Assembly: GCA_019638395.1 (NCBI GenBank)
Contig: JAHBTX010000001.1
Span: 992,001 to 1,056,000, forward strand
Direction of reading: 5' to 3'
DNA length: 64,000 bases
Source of the DNA: Cyclobacteriaceae bacterium
GTDB taxonomy: Bacteria; Bacteroidota; Bacteroidia; Cytophagales; Cyclobacteriaceae
Shown here: piece after piece, positions 25,921 to 33,324 of the stretch
How the letters are laid out: every line of letters starts with the position of its first letter
Numbering within the stretch: the stretch's first letter is position 1
Made by a program: the position numbers and the translations under genes
The notes under the pieces: model-generated
The model's input: the letters and a program-made list of their open reading frames with translations, nothing else
The model's database searches: none
Told to the model about the DNA's origin: nothing

Positions 25921-27033
25921 TTAATGCGAATTGTGATCTGGCAAAACCGTACGGCCTTTCCACTTATACCCAACCAGTTGCGATGCCAACGCTACTATCA
26001 TAACATAAGGTGGATAAAATATTTGCAAAACAACAAAGGCCAACAAACTAAATGGTTGTTGAATTAACGTTGAAGTATAAGCCAATAGCACGCCTTCCAG
26101 TACGATTTTCGCCAATACACCAGCCAGTAAAAACGGACTTTGAGTAAAAAGAGCAATTGCCACCATTGGCAACCAAGCAATCTGAAATATAAGAACAAGC
26201 ACAGCCAGCAACTTCCCTATCGGTGAGTTGGCTCCCCATTTACTTGCCCACCGGATACGTTGCTCAAAAAATTCGTTTACGGATTTTGCTGGCCTTGTTT
26301 TGCAACTATTATTTCCAAACCTGATAGCCCGAATGGATTGCGGAAAGCGTTTTGAAATCTTGCGCATCAGAAATTCATCATCGCCTGTGGGAATATGTTC
26401 ATTGCCTGCATATCCCGCTACTGCTTCAAAAGCCGATTTTTTAAACGCCAGACTTGCACCATTGCACATAATAGGTTTGTTCCAACCCAACATACCCAAA
26501 CCGGTGGCCATTACACTGGCAAACTCAACCGCCTGCAGCTTACCAAAAAAAACAGGATTGTGTTTTAAACACACACTTCCGGCAACCAATTGTGTTGTTG
26601 GCTTAAAGGAGCGCACCATATCCGTAAGCCATTCGCGCGGAAGTTCGCAGTCGGCATCGGTGGTAACAATAATTTCTGCAATTGCTTGCCCAATGCCCGC
26701 AGTCAATGCTTGCTTTTTGCCTTTACCAGTTGCCTGCATGATGGTTATTATTAGCTGCGAAAATTTATGCTTCAAAATCTGGGCAACCTGCACCGTGTTG
26801 TCTTCCGAATGATCATCTACTAAAATCAATTCCCACTTTCCTTTATAATTCTGATGCGCCAAAGAAGCAATTAAAGTTTCCAGGTTTAGTGCCTCGTTAC
26901 GCATAGCAACTACCACCGCTACAACTGGGGTTGCGCCTCCTGTCTGTTGATCTTTCCTCCATCGCGCCAAGCCGCTGAAAAGAATCAGCAAAAAAATAAA
27001 ATAGATTACAAAAATGCTGATCCAGATAACCAT
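25921..27033 (-). CDS. Membrane-anchored family 2 glycosyltransferase
   Basis: A 370-residue GT2 enzyme. An N-terminal helix (MVIWISIFVIYFIFLLILFSGLA) precedes the GT-A domain with VVVAMRNEALNLETLIASL, LVDDHSEDNT, TTDADCELP (the DxD metal motif) and the acceptor-side GDDEFLMRK with QRIRWASKWG (Q-x-x-R-W). Three C-terminal helices follow. QRIRW is typical of processive or polyprenyl-linked enzymes. It probably adds a sugar to a lipid or growing glycan at the inner membrane. It starts 115 nt from ruvC on the opposite strand. Confidence 0.9.
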   Translation of the reverse strand: MVIWISIFVIYFIFLLILFSGLARWRKDQQTGGATPVVAVVVAMRNEALNLETLIASLAHQNYKGKWELILVDDHSEDNTVQVAQILKHKFSQLIITIMQATGKGKKQALTAGIGQAIAEIIVTTDADCELPREWLTDMVRSFKPTTQLVAGSVCLKHNPVFFGKLQAVEFASVMATGLGMLGWNKPIMCNGASLAFKKSAFEAVAGYAGNEHIPTGDDEFLMRKISKRFPQSIRAIRFGNNSCKTRPAKSVNEFFEQRIRWASKWGANSPIGKLLAVLVLIFQIAWLPMVAIALFTQSPFLLAGVLAKIVLEGVLLAYTSTLIQQPFSLLAFVVLQIFYPPYVMIVALASQLVGYKWKGRTVLPDHNSH

Positions 27034-27148
27034 TGTTTATCAGTAAGTTTGAGCGCATTTAACTATAGACCTTCCAGGTTGTTATGATAAACTTAAACAT
27101 CTGGAAGATCGGTCAAAACAAGAATTGAGATGCCTCAAAGTTTTAGAT

Positions 27149-27745
27149 GTGAGCAAAGTTGATAAAAAAGTTATTACCGAAAAGATTATTTTAGGCTTAG
27201 ACCCTGGCACCAACGTAATGGGTTACGGTGTTATTTTGATCAGAACCGGATCTGTTACGCTGTTACAGTTTGGTGTTATTCAAATGGGTAAAACGGGGGC
27301 GCATGCGGGTAAGCTTAAAAAGATTTTTGATAGGGTGTTGGCATTGGTTGATGAATTTAAACCCGATGAAGTTGCATTAGAGGCACCCTTCTTTGGTAAG
27401 AATGTGCAGTCGATGCTGAAGTTGGGCCGTGCACAAGGTGTAGCTATGTCGGCCGCGTTGTATCGCGAAGTACCTATTACCGAGTATGCGCCCAAAAAAG
27501 TAAAGCAATCTGTTACCGGCAATGGCAATGCATCCAAAGAACAAGTAGCTAAAATGCTGATGCAGATTTTTAATATTAAGGAAATGCCAAAACTTTTCGA
27601 TGCCTCGGATGCATTGGCCGTTGCAGTGTGCCATCATTACCAACATGGCAGTGTAAAACTTAAAGCAAAAGGCTGGGGCGATTTTCTAAAGACAAATCCT
27701 GGAAGGATTTCGGGTGGACGGAAAACCGTGGTCATTGGTCAGTAA
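27149..27745 (+). CDS. ruvC: Holliday junction resolvase RuvC
   Basis: RuvC cuts Holliday junctions. The first catalytic Asp is in IILGLDPGTNVMGYGV, Glu in VALEAPFFGKNVQSM, and the last Asp pair in FDASDALAVAVCHHY, with the basic helix PKKVKQSVTGNGNASKEQV between. I place the start at GTG 27149 (about 198 residues); TTG 27125 would add eight residues lacking family similarity. The last codons, ATT GGT CAG TAA, are the beginning of a 7-nt period repeat, so the repeat supplies the stop codon. Confidence 0.93.
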   Translation: MSKVDKKVITEKIILGLDPGTNVMGYGVILIRTGSVTLLQFGVIQMGKTGAHAGKLKKIFDRVLALVDEFKPDEVALEAPFFGKNVQSMLKLGRAQGVAMSAALYREVPITEYAPKKVKQSVTGNGNASKEQVAKMLMQIFNIKEMPKLFDASDALAVAVCHHYQHGSVKLKAKGWGDFLKTNPGRISGGRKTVVIGQ

Positions 27746-27823
27746 TCGGTTATGGGTGGTCAGTGGACTGTAAACCAAAAACTGATCACTGAATACCGAT
27801 TACCCGTTTACTGATTACCGATT
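27737..27823. repeat. Heptanucleotide-period inverted repeat spanning two gene ends
   Basis: Units in constant phase: GGTCAGT, AATCGGT, TATGGGT, GGTCAGT, GGACTGT, then after AAACCAA the inverse forms AAACTGA, TCACTGA, ATACCGA, TTACCCG, TTTACTG, ATTACCG. The left and right arms are imperfectly complementary, making a long hairpin between convergent ruvC and wecB. Both stop codons (ruvC 27743-27745, wecB 27808-27810) lie inside the repeat. It may act as a two-way terminator. Confidence 0.8.
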
Positions 27824-28896
27824 CTAACAAGTTCGTGCACAATTCTATCAGCAGTGCGGCCATCCCACAACTGTGGAATCTTTCCAGCTTTCCATTCACC
27901 TTTCTTTACTTTATCCAGGGCATTGGTTAACGCACTAAAATCATCACCAATCATTTCGTTGGTTCCTTCTGTAACCGTTTCGGGGCGCTCGGTATTATTG
28001 CGCAACGTTAGGCAAGGTATGCCCAGCACGGTGGTTTCTTCTTGCACCCCGCCTGAATCAGTTATTACCGCTTTTGATTCTTTGATCAGGTAGATAAACT
28101 CGAGGTAGCTAAGTGGATCGCACGCACGGATGTTTTTGGGTTTCTGCGCAAGCGTTGAAAAATTTTTCATCGTACGTGGATGTACTGGAAATACGATGGG
28201 TAGCCCGGTGTCATCTAACACCTGCATCCATTTTGCAAACTTTTCCGGATCGTCCACATTACTGGGTCTATGCAACGTAAGCACAAAATAGTTTTTGGAT
28301 TGTAGTGCAAACTCATCCCAAAAGCCAGGTTTCAGTGTGCGTGGTAGTTGCGTAAGCAGCGTGTCGATCATTGTGTTGCCCACAAAAAAAATCTGCTCGT
28401 TCTTCACTCCCGATCTTTTCAAATTATCATTCGCCACTTGCGATGTAGTAAAAAAGTAATCGGCTACTGAATCTGTTACCAGGCGATTGATTTCTTCGGG
28501 CATAGTCATATCGAACGAACGAATGCCACCTTCTACATGGGCTACTTTTGTATGGAGCTTTTTAGCCACTATCGTACAAGCCATAGTGGAAGTTACATCG
28601 CCCACTACAATCACCAGATCGGTTGGGTTGGCAAGTAAATCTTTTTCAAACTCAATCATAATGCGGGCCGTTTGTTCGGCTTGTGTGCCGGAACCAGCCC
28701 CCAGGTTTACATGCGCTGCTGGTATTTGCAGTTGCTCAAAGAAGATTTTACTCAGCCGGTCGTCATAATGCTGGCCGGTATGCACCAATCGATAGTGAAT
28801 ATCATACCCGTCTGTTTGTGTACGCTCCATGGCCCGGATGATGGGCGCTATCTTCATGAAGTTAGGACGGGCTCCGGCAACGAGAGTGATTTTCAT
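27808..28896 (-). CDS. wecB: UDP-N-acetylglucosamine 2-epimerase (non-hydrolysing)
   Basis: A 362-residue GT-B-like epimerase making UDP-ManNAc for surface glycans. Diagnostic stretches: LVAGARPNFMKIAPIIRAM, HTGQHYDDRLS, VVGDVTSTMACTIVAKKL, HVEGGIRSFDMTMPEEINR, LTLHRPSNVDDPE, ITDSGGVQEETTVLGIPCLTLR and NTERPETV. Its final residues RIGNQ and stop are encoded by the 7-nt period repeat shared with ruvC. The first 193 bp are duplicated at 30406-30598. A TACCTTTG box (minus, 28992-28999) about 100 nt upstream may be its promoter. Confidence 0.96.
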   Translation of the reverse strand: MKITLVAGARPNFMKIAPIIRAMERTQTDGYDIHYRLVHTGQHYDDRLSKIFFEQLQIPAAHVNLGAGSGTQAEQTARIMIEFEKDLLANPTDLVIVVGDVTSTMACTIVAKKLHTKVAHVEGGIRSFDMTMPEEINRLVTDSVADYFFTTSQVANDNLKRSGVKNEQIFFVGNTMIDTLLTQLPRTLKPGFWDEFALQSKNYFVLTLHRPSNVDDPEKFAKWMQVLDDTGLPIVFPVHPRTMKNFSTLAQKPKNIRACDPLSYLEFIYLIKESKAVITDSGGVQEETTVLGIPCLTLRNNTERPETVTEGTNEMIGDDFSALTNALDKVKKGEWKAGKIPQLWDGRTADRIVHELVRIGNQ

Positions 28897-28929
28897 TACA
28901 ATAAATGGTTTATCCGTTTACATTATCAT

Positions 28930-28999
28930 GGTCTGTGAGTACTTGATCATTATCATTTATTAATAAGTGAATACTCTCGCCAAAATATTTTCAAAGGTA
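28930..28999 (-). promoter_or_regulatory. wecB leader: half hairpin repeat and possible -7 box
   Basis: TACCTTTG on the minus strand at 28992-28999 matches the -7 consensus, but no clear -33 box is seen 17-20 nt above it. GGTCTGTGAG at 28930-28939 is a left half of the AGGA-loop hairpin family. The gap 28897-29002 holds no gene. Confidence 0.4.
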
Positions 29000-29002
29000 G
29001 GC

Positions 29003-30175
29003 TTACCTAATCGTTGATAAATACTTTTTTACAAAAATTTCTAAACTTACTCTGCGTACACCTTCTTTAGAAAGATAATCAGTTTCAAATGGGGTGATAA
29101 TAAAGTTGTTTTTCGATTTTAAATCTTCCACTGAGTGATAAAACCCTTTACTTATGTTGATTGATTTGCTATACTTTATCTCAATGGCCGCCTTCACTTC
29201 TTCCCCTTTTGCTAAAACCAGGTCACACTCGGCACCTGCGTGAGTCCTATAATAATATCCATCCAGCCGGGTATCCTTAGCGTATAAGATTTGACTAATC
29301 ACATACCCCTCCCAAGATGCACCAATACTTGGATGGTTGAGCAAATCTTGATCACTGTGAATGTTGAGCAAAAAATGGAGAATACCCGAATCATTGACAT
29401 AAACTTTAGGTGCTTTAACCAATCTCTTGCGCACGTTAATAAAAAAAGGTGGAAGGCGGTTGATAATAAATGCTCCTTCCAAAAACTCAATATAGCGTTT
29501 CAGCGTTGTGCCCGTAATATCAAGGGAGTTACCCAGGTTTTCGGCATTGAGAATGTTACCATGCATGCGCGCCAGCATTTGCCATAGTTTGCGCATAGTA
29601 ACAGTCGAAAATTTTACATCGAACAGAAAAGGCAAATCTCTTTCAATGTATGTAGTAATGAACGAATCCATCCAATCGCTTCGATTAGCATTTGATTTTA
29701 GGGTAAGTGGTACTGGAAACCCTCCGCGCAACCAATGCTTTTTTATGCTAATTGATACCGGTAATTCATGCACTCCGATTGGATTAAGCTGGCAATACAT
29801 TACCCTGCCGGCCAGGCTTTCAGACGCACCTTTAAGCAATTCTGGCGAAGCAGAACCCGTGATGATAAACCTTGCCGGTATTCTTTTTTCATCAATCAAT
29901 GATCGCAACAGTGGAAACAACGAGGGCATGCGTTGCACTTCATCAATGATTACACAGTGGTTTATATACGTTGCAAAAAACTCTTCCGGCTCGCGATTAA
30001 TTGCGGCAAGCGTACTTGGCCGTTCCAGATCAAGGTAGTGAACTGGTTTTTTTAATTTCCCCGTCAATTCTTTCGCCAACGTGGTTTTGCCCACCTGCCT
30101 TGCTCCTAAAATAGCAACTGAAGGAAATGATTTTAACGCCCGTACGAGGGTGGTTATGGTAGCTCTTTCAATCAT
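29003..30175 (-). CDS. AAA+ ATPase with DUF4143 C-terminal domain (copy 1)
   Basis: A 390-residue protein. Walker A is ILGARQVGKTTLAKEL (about residues 20-35), Walker B HCVIIDEVQRMP, sensor FIITGSASPELLKG. The C-terminal DUF4143 domain includes a nuclease-like core, AGAECDLVLAKGEEVKAAIEIKYSKS (D...ExK type, in part). Family members are widespread in bacteria and archaea as accessory genes; their function is unknown. It separates intact wecB from a truncated wecB copy, so it looks like a later arrival. It has a strong promoter whose predicted start lies at or next to the ATG (leaderless), overlapped by a 37-bp dyad. Confidence 0.92.
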   Translation of the reverse strand: MIERATITTLVRALKSFPSVAILGARQVGKTTLAKELTGKLKKPVHYLDLERPSTLAAINREPEEFFATYINHCVIIDEVQRMPSLFPLLRSLIDEKRIPARFIITGSASPELLKGASESLAGRVMYCQLNPIGVHELPVSISIKKHWLRGGFPVPLTLKSNANRSDWMDSFITTYIERDLPFLFDVKFSTVTMRKLWQMLARMHGNILNAENLGNSLDITGTTLKRYIEFLEGAFIINRLPPFFINVRKRLVKAPKVYVNDSGILHFLLNIHSDQDLLNHPSIGASWEGYVISQILYAKDTRLDGYYYRTHAGAECDLVLAKGEEVKAAIEIKYSKSINISKGFYHSVEDLKSKNNFIITPFETDYLSKEGVRRVSLEIFVKKYLSTIR

Positions 30176-30179
30176 TTTT

Positions 30180-30210
30180 CAAAGGTAATACCATCCTTGA
30201 AAATTTCAAA
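30180..30210 (-). promoter_or_regulatory. Leaderless-type promoter of the first DUF4143 ATPase
   Basis: Minus strand TTTG (30207-30210), 19-nt spacer, TACCTTTG (30180-30187), then four nucleotides and the ATG at 30175. Transcription would begin at or within a few bases of the start codon. Confidence 0.7.
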
Positions 30211-30231
30211 TTGCATTTGACATTTTCAAGG
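30195..30231. promoter_or_regulatory. 37-bp dyad overlapping the -33 region
   Basis: CCTTGAAAAT at 30195 mirrors ATTTTCAAGG ending at 30231, and the inner TCAAAT mirrors ATTTGA, with one mismatched pair and a 3-nt centre. It covers the -33 element of the ATPase promoter, as a repressor operator would. A diverged half copy (CTTGAAATTTCAAATTGCAT) recurs at 30349-30373. Confidence 0.6.
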
Positions 30232-30373
30232 ACAGATTAAATCGAATAAATGACTGCTTCAAAGTTTTAATATGGCCATGTTTCGTGATATTGATCTGAT
30301 CTATGCGGACACAGATGGTTGTATCGACATTATCTCGGTAGTTACATGCTTGAAATTTCAAATTGCATTTAAC

Positions 30374-30400
30374 TATTGGCCGTGAGGACACAGGCCAATA
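30374..30400. repeat. AGGA-loop hairpin repeat, C/G-swapped stem
   Basis: TATTGGCC-GTG-AGGA-CAC-A-GGCCAATA: 11 paired bases with one bulged A around the AGGA loop. Compared with GGTCTGTG/CACAGACC the stem has exchanged T-A for C-G pairs, keeping pairing. It abuts the truncated wecB copy. Confidence 0.7.
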
Positions 30401-30405
30401 ATAAG

Positions 30406-30598
30406 GGTTTACATGCGCTGCTGGTATTTGCAGTTGCTCAAAGAAGATTTTACTCAACTTATCATCATAATGCTGGCCGGTATGCACCAATCGATAGTGA
30501 ATATCATACCCGTCTGTTTGTGTACGCTCCATGGCCCGGATGATGGGCGCTATCTTCATGAAGTTAGGACGGGCTCCGGCAACGAGAGTGATTTTCAT
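30406..30598 (-). pseudogene. Truncated duplicate of wecB (first 62 codons)
   Basis: This 193-bp segment copies 28704-28896 exactly from the ATG, except for five substitutions confined to 8 bp (30457-30464 versus 28755-28762). Those changes are three synonymous codons and one Arg to Lys codon. After the duplication the frame runs into hairpin repeats and random sequence, so no functional epimerase can be made. It is a remnant of duplication or of recombination with a related allele. Confidence 0.88.
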
Positions 30599-30611
30599 AA
30601 GTAATTATCTT

Positions 30612-30841
30612 TATTGGCCAGTGGAGAACACAGACTAATAGGTAAGTGAAATAAAAAACGAAGGTGCAAAAATTCAGTTTCCTTTTGAGAAAGCGAAATG
30701 ATTCGAAAGAAAAGATAAAACCTATTGGTTAGATTGTTGGATATTTGGTTTTTGGAGAACAGTACCATGATGATGGGATTGTATTGGCCTGTGAGGACAC
30801 AGGACACAGGCCAAGTGAATGAGACACAAGCCAACTTTTTG
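30612..30841. repeat. Gene-free stretch with decayed and full AGGA-loop hairpins
   Basis: A full but extended copy lies at 30784-30814: TTGGCCTGTG pairs with CACAGGCCAA, and AGGACAC is duplicated in the loop. A decayed copy (TTGGCCAGTGGAGAACACAGAC) is at about 30614-30635, and a lone right half (GAGACACAAGCCAA) follows at 30821-30834. No open frame here looks real. The region lies between the wecB remnant and the permease stop. Confidence 0.65.
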
Positions 30842-31939
30842 TTAAGCCTGCTCTTTCAATTGCGATTTAGGTGCAAACAAAGGCACCAATGCCGGTGTGG
30901 CTGCCAGAAGCATACATAACGCACCAAAACCTGTTACATTTAAAGGCGAGGCGAATGTGGGTTGTGTGGCATAAATCAACATCACCACCATTACCGAAAA
31001 TGGCAACGAGCAAGCCAAAATATTCATTGCAAAATCAAGATCGAATGTACCTGTTGATTTTCCATGATTCGCTTCTAATTTGTTTACCACCGCCATGTGG
31101 GCATACGGCCAGAAACTACATGCACTTTGTGGGAAGATTACGATCAATAATGCTGTGCTCAAATCGGGAGGTGCGATAACAACCAACAGCACTGCAGAAA
31201 TCAGAAATGCAACGCCCGACCGGAAAAACAAAAATGCAAGAATGGTGCGTACCTGAGCCCAGGTAAACTTTACCGACATACCGATGAACAACAGCACAAG
31301 TGGAGTCATCATTAAGCTAAGCTTGTCAATACCTGACTGAAGGAAGCCCGGGAACGCATCATACCGAATGTCCACCGCCAGCAACAAAATTGCCGTTAGC
31401 ACAACCAGGTTTACTGGCTCGTTTACCAAAGCCTTCAACACGTCTTTCAGATTCAGTTTGCCCGCGCCTGTAAACTCGCGATTGAATTTATAATACCAGC
31501 GCATGGCAATGATATAGGCTATTATCAATACGAAAATTTTATTGCCCAAATCGGCCACAGCTGCCATAGCAAGTGTACCCTCACCGCTGTACTCTAAAAT
31601 GAATGGGAATACCGAGAGCCCCGGTGCAAGTGAAGGAATAATTAACATTAACGTGCGGTACTGATTCTGCTGAATATTGAATAGCGAATCCAGCGGCAGC
31701 TTGCTAATTAAAAAATACATCACAAAATTAAAAGCCAACGCCAACACCGGAACCAACATCAGCTCCAGTGTAAACTCAACTTTTAATAATGCTATAAAAA
31801 TTGTAGCCGGCAGTGCAATGCTTAAAATTAAGGTGCGCACGCCCTCCCGTTGTTCTTTGCTTTTAATTTTGCTGCTAATGAGTACCCCTACAAAAATCAG
31901 CAACAGCAGCGAAACGGTTTTGGTTATCGCTTCCGGCAT
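30842..31939 (-). CDS. AEC-type (auxin efflux carrier family) permease
   Basis: A 365-residue integral membrane protein with about ten helices in two halves, starting MPEAITKTVSLLLLIFVGVL. Layout and stretches such as LILSIALPATIFIALL and LMMTPLVLLFIGMSVKF resemble AEC/BASS-like carriers of organic acids or amino acids. The charge-poor helices carry an unusual FPQSACSFWPYAH in the second half. Its ATG follows the stop of the aminotransferase gene with no gap, so the two are coupled and may handle one metabolite. Confidence 0.75.
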   Translation of the reverse strand: MPEAITKTVSLLLLIFVGVLISSKIKSKEQREGVRTLILSIALPATIFIALLKVEFTLELMLVPVLALAFNFVMYFLISKLPLDSLFNIQQNQYRTLMLIIPSLAPGLSVFPFILEYSGEGTLAMAAVADLGNKIFVLIIAYIIAMRWYYKFNREFTGAGKLNLKDVLKALVNEPVNLVVLTAILLLAVDIRYDAFPGFLQSGIDKLSLMMTPLVLLFIGMSVKFTWAQVRTILAFLFFRSGVAFLISAVLLVVIAPPDLSTALLIVIFPQSACSFWPYAHMAVVNKLEANHGKSTGTFDLDFAMNILACSLPFSVMVVMLIYATQPTFASPLNVTGFGALCMLLAATPALVPLFAPKSQLKEQA

Positions 31940-33097
31940 TTAACTAACGGCATTGAAAGTAGAAACAAACAATTTCATTTCGTCAAGCGTACCAATGCTT
32001 ACGCGGCCGTAACTCTTACCTGATATTTCAAAACCGCGTACACCTACACCCTTTTCAGCCATTTTTTCAGTAAACTCTTTGGACGGCATCTGAATTGGGA
32101 AAAGAATGAAGTTAGTATAAGAAGGTATGGGCGCAGCACCTGCCTTTTGAAGTGCCTTGAAGGTAAACTCGCGGTTTATCTTGATGTTATTGCGGGTAAA
32201 ATTTTGAAACTCGGTATCCGCCAGGCTGGCCAACGCTCCCGCTAAGGAAGTAACTGACAACGCCATTTCGGTGCGAACGAGTTTTTTAATCATCTTGATA
32301 CGCTCTGGGTTTGCCACCATATACCCTACCCGCAAGCCAGCCATGCCATGAATTTTTGAAAACGTGCGGCACACAATTATATCGTAGCCTTCACTTACCA
32401 AACCAACTGTGGTTTGTGATTCAGGATTGTCCAGCAACTCCAGGTAAGCTTCATCTACAAATACCGGTGTTTTGCTGCTCACTTGCTTGCAAAAATTTTT
32501 AAGCTTATCGATTGGTGAGAGCGTACCGGTAGGATTATTGGGATTACAGATGTACACAATCTTGGTTTCCCCATCTATTGCGCTGGCCATTGCATCCACA
32601 TCATGTGCATAATCGCTGGTAAGCGGAATATTTTTCCAGGTTGCCCCGATGGAAGTAGCGGTTTTAACGAGGGACAGATAAGATGGATCTGCTGAAACTA
32701 CGTTGCCACCTTTCATGCAAAGGGCGAAGGCCACTTTTTCCAGAATATCGGTTGAGCCTGCTGATAGCAAAATATTTTCTGGCGTTACGCCTTCCTTTTT
32801 TGCTAACAACTCCTCCATTTCGCGCGAGCTGTTATATACATACCGGTTTCCTTTTGCAGCGCTTTCTACGATTGCAGCTATCGCTTTTTTAGAAGGGCCC
32901 CAGGGATTTTCGTTTGCCGATAACCGAGCTTTAATTTCATTGGCAACAGGTGGAAAAAAATCTTCGCGCAGGCTATAACTACCTTTAAATGGTTTCATCC
33001 CAAATGCGGGCTTATCCAATACAGACAATCCGACAAGACTGCCGGCAGCTAATGCACTGGTGCGAAGCCAGTTTCTGCGAGAAAGGTGGTTGGTCAT
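31940..33097 (-). CDS. Tat-exported PLP-dependent aminotransferase (HisC-like)
   Basis: A 385-residue fold-type I aminotransferase preceded by a twin-arginine signal: SRRNWLRTSALAAGSLVGLS, with processing probably near KPAFG. The catalytic part shows ANENPWGPS, ICNPNNPTGTLS, VDEAYLELL and the PLP-lysine motif TFSKIHGMAGLRVGY, closest to histidinol-phosphate aminotransferase-like enzymes. Export with cofactor already bound explains use of Tat. The substrate is unknown. It is upstream of and touching the permease gene. An 18-bp interrupted palindrome lies 26 nt above its ATG. Confidence 0.88.
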   Translation of the reverse strand: MTNHLSRRNWLRTSALAAGSLVGLSVLDKPAFGMKPFKGSYSLREDFFPPVANEIKARLSANENPWGPSKKAIAAIVESAAKGNRYVYNSSREMEELLAKKEGVTPENILLSAGSTDILEKVAFALCMKGGNVVSADPSYLSLVKTATSIGATWKNIPLTSDYAHDVDAMASAIDGETKIVYICNPNNPTGTLSPIDKLKNFCKQVSSKTPVFVDEAYLELLDNPESQTTVGLVSEGYDIIVCRTFSKIHGMAGLRVGYMVANPERIKMIKKLVRTEMALSVTSLAGALASLADTEFQNFTRNNIKINREFTFKALQKAGAAPIPSYTNFILFPIQMPSKEFTEKMAEKGVGVRGFEISGKSYGRVSIGTLDEMKLFVSTFNAVS

Positions 33098-33122
33098 GGC
33101 AAGGTGGTTTAGTGTTTGTTAA

Positions 33123-33140
33123 AGTTGATTTATATCAACT
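33123..33140. promoter_or_regulatory. Palindrome upstream of the exported aminotransferase gene
   Basis: AGTTGAT-TTAT-ATCAACT, a 7-bp inverted repeat with a 4-nt centre, 26 nt from the aminotransferase ATG in the divergent gap 33098-33324. It is a possible operator; nothing else is recognisable in the gap. Confidence 0.4.
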
Positions 33141-33324
33141 ACAGTTTTATATAAAATCATGTTGCCAACGATTGCAAGGGTGATAAGGATTTTGTGTGAG
33201 CGGTTGAGTGGTAATTAATAGACTAACAATCATAAACAAGGCAGAGTATCGGTATCGTTTGCATTATTCCGACTTTACTAAAATTCTTCAAGCCGAATTA
33301 TGTTTCTTTGCAGAAAAATAATCT

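Noticed and set aside
25840-26067. Plus-strand frame of 75 codons over the hairpin repeats and GT2 3' end
   Set aside because: Low-complexity start (Asn/Lys run) comes from repeat DNA and the rest is antisense to the glycosyltransferase.
27070-27117. CTTCCAG / CTGGAAG inverted repeat before ruvC
   Set aside because: Seven base pairs with a long loop; no link to promoter elements seen.
30206-30598. 130-codon frame as an intact small epimerase
   Set aside because: Only the first 62 codons match WecB; the remainder reads through repeats and lacks all catalytic motifs.
28704-30598. Insertion sequence or transposon around the DUF4143 ATPase
   Set aside because: No transposase or integrase and no short target duplication; the flanking repeat is wecB coding DNA.
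25773-30834. CRISPR array
   Set aside because: Hairpin copies are irregularly spaced by up to kilobases, have no uniform spacers, and no cas gene is present; the 7-nt tracts have no spacers at all.
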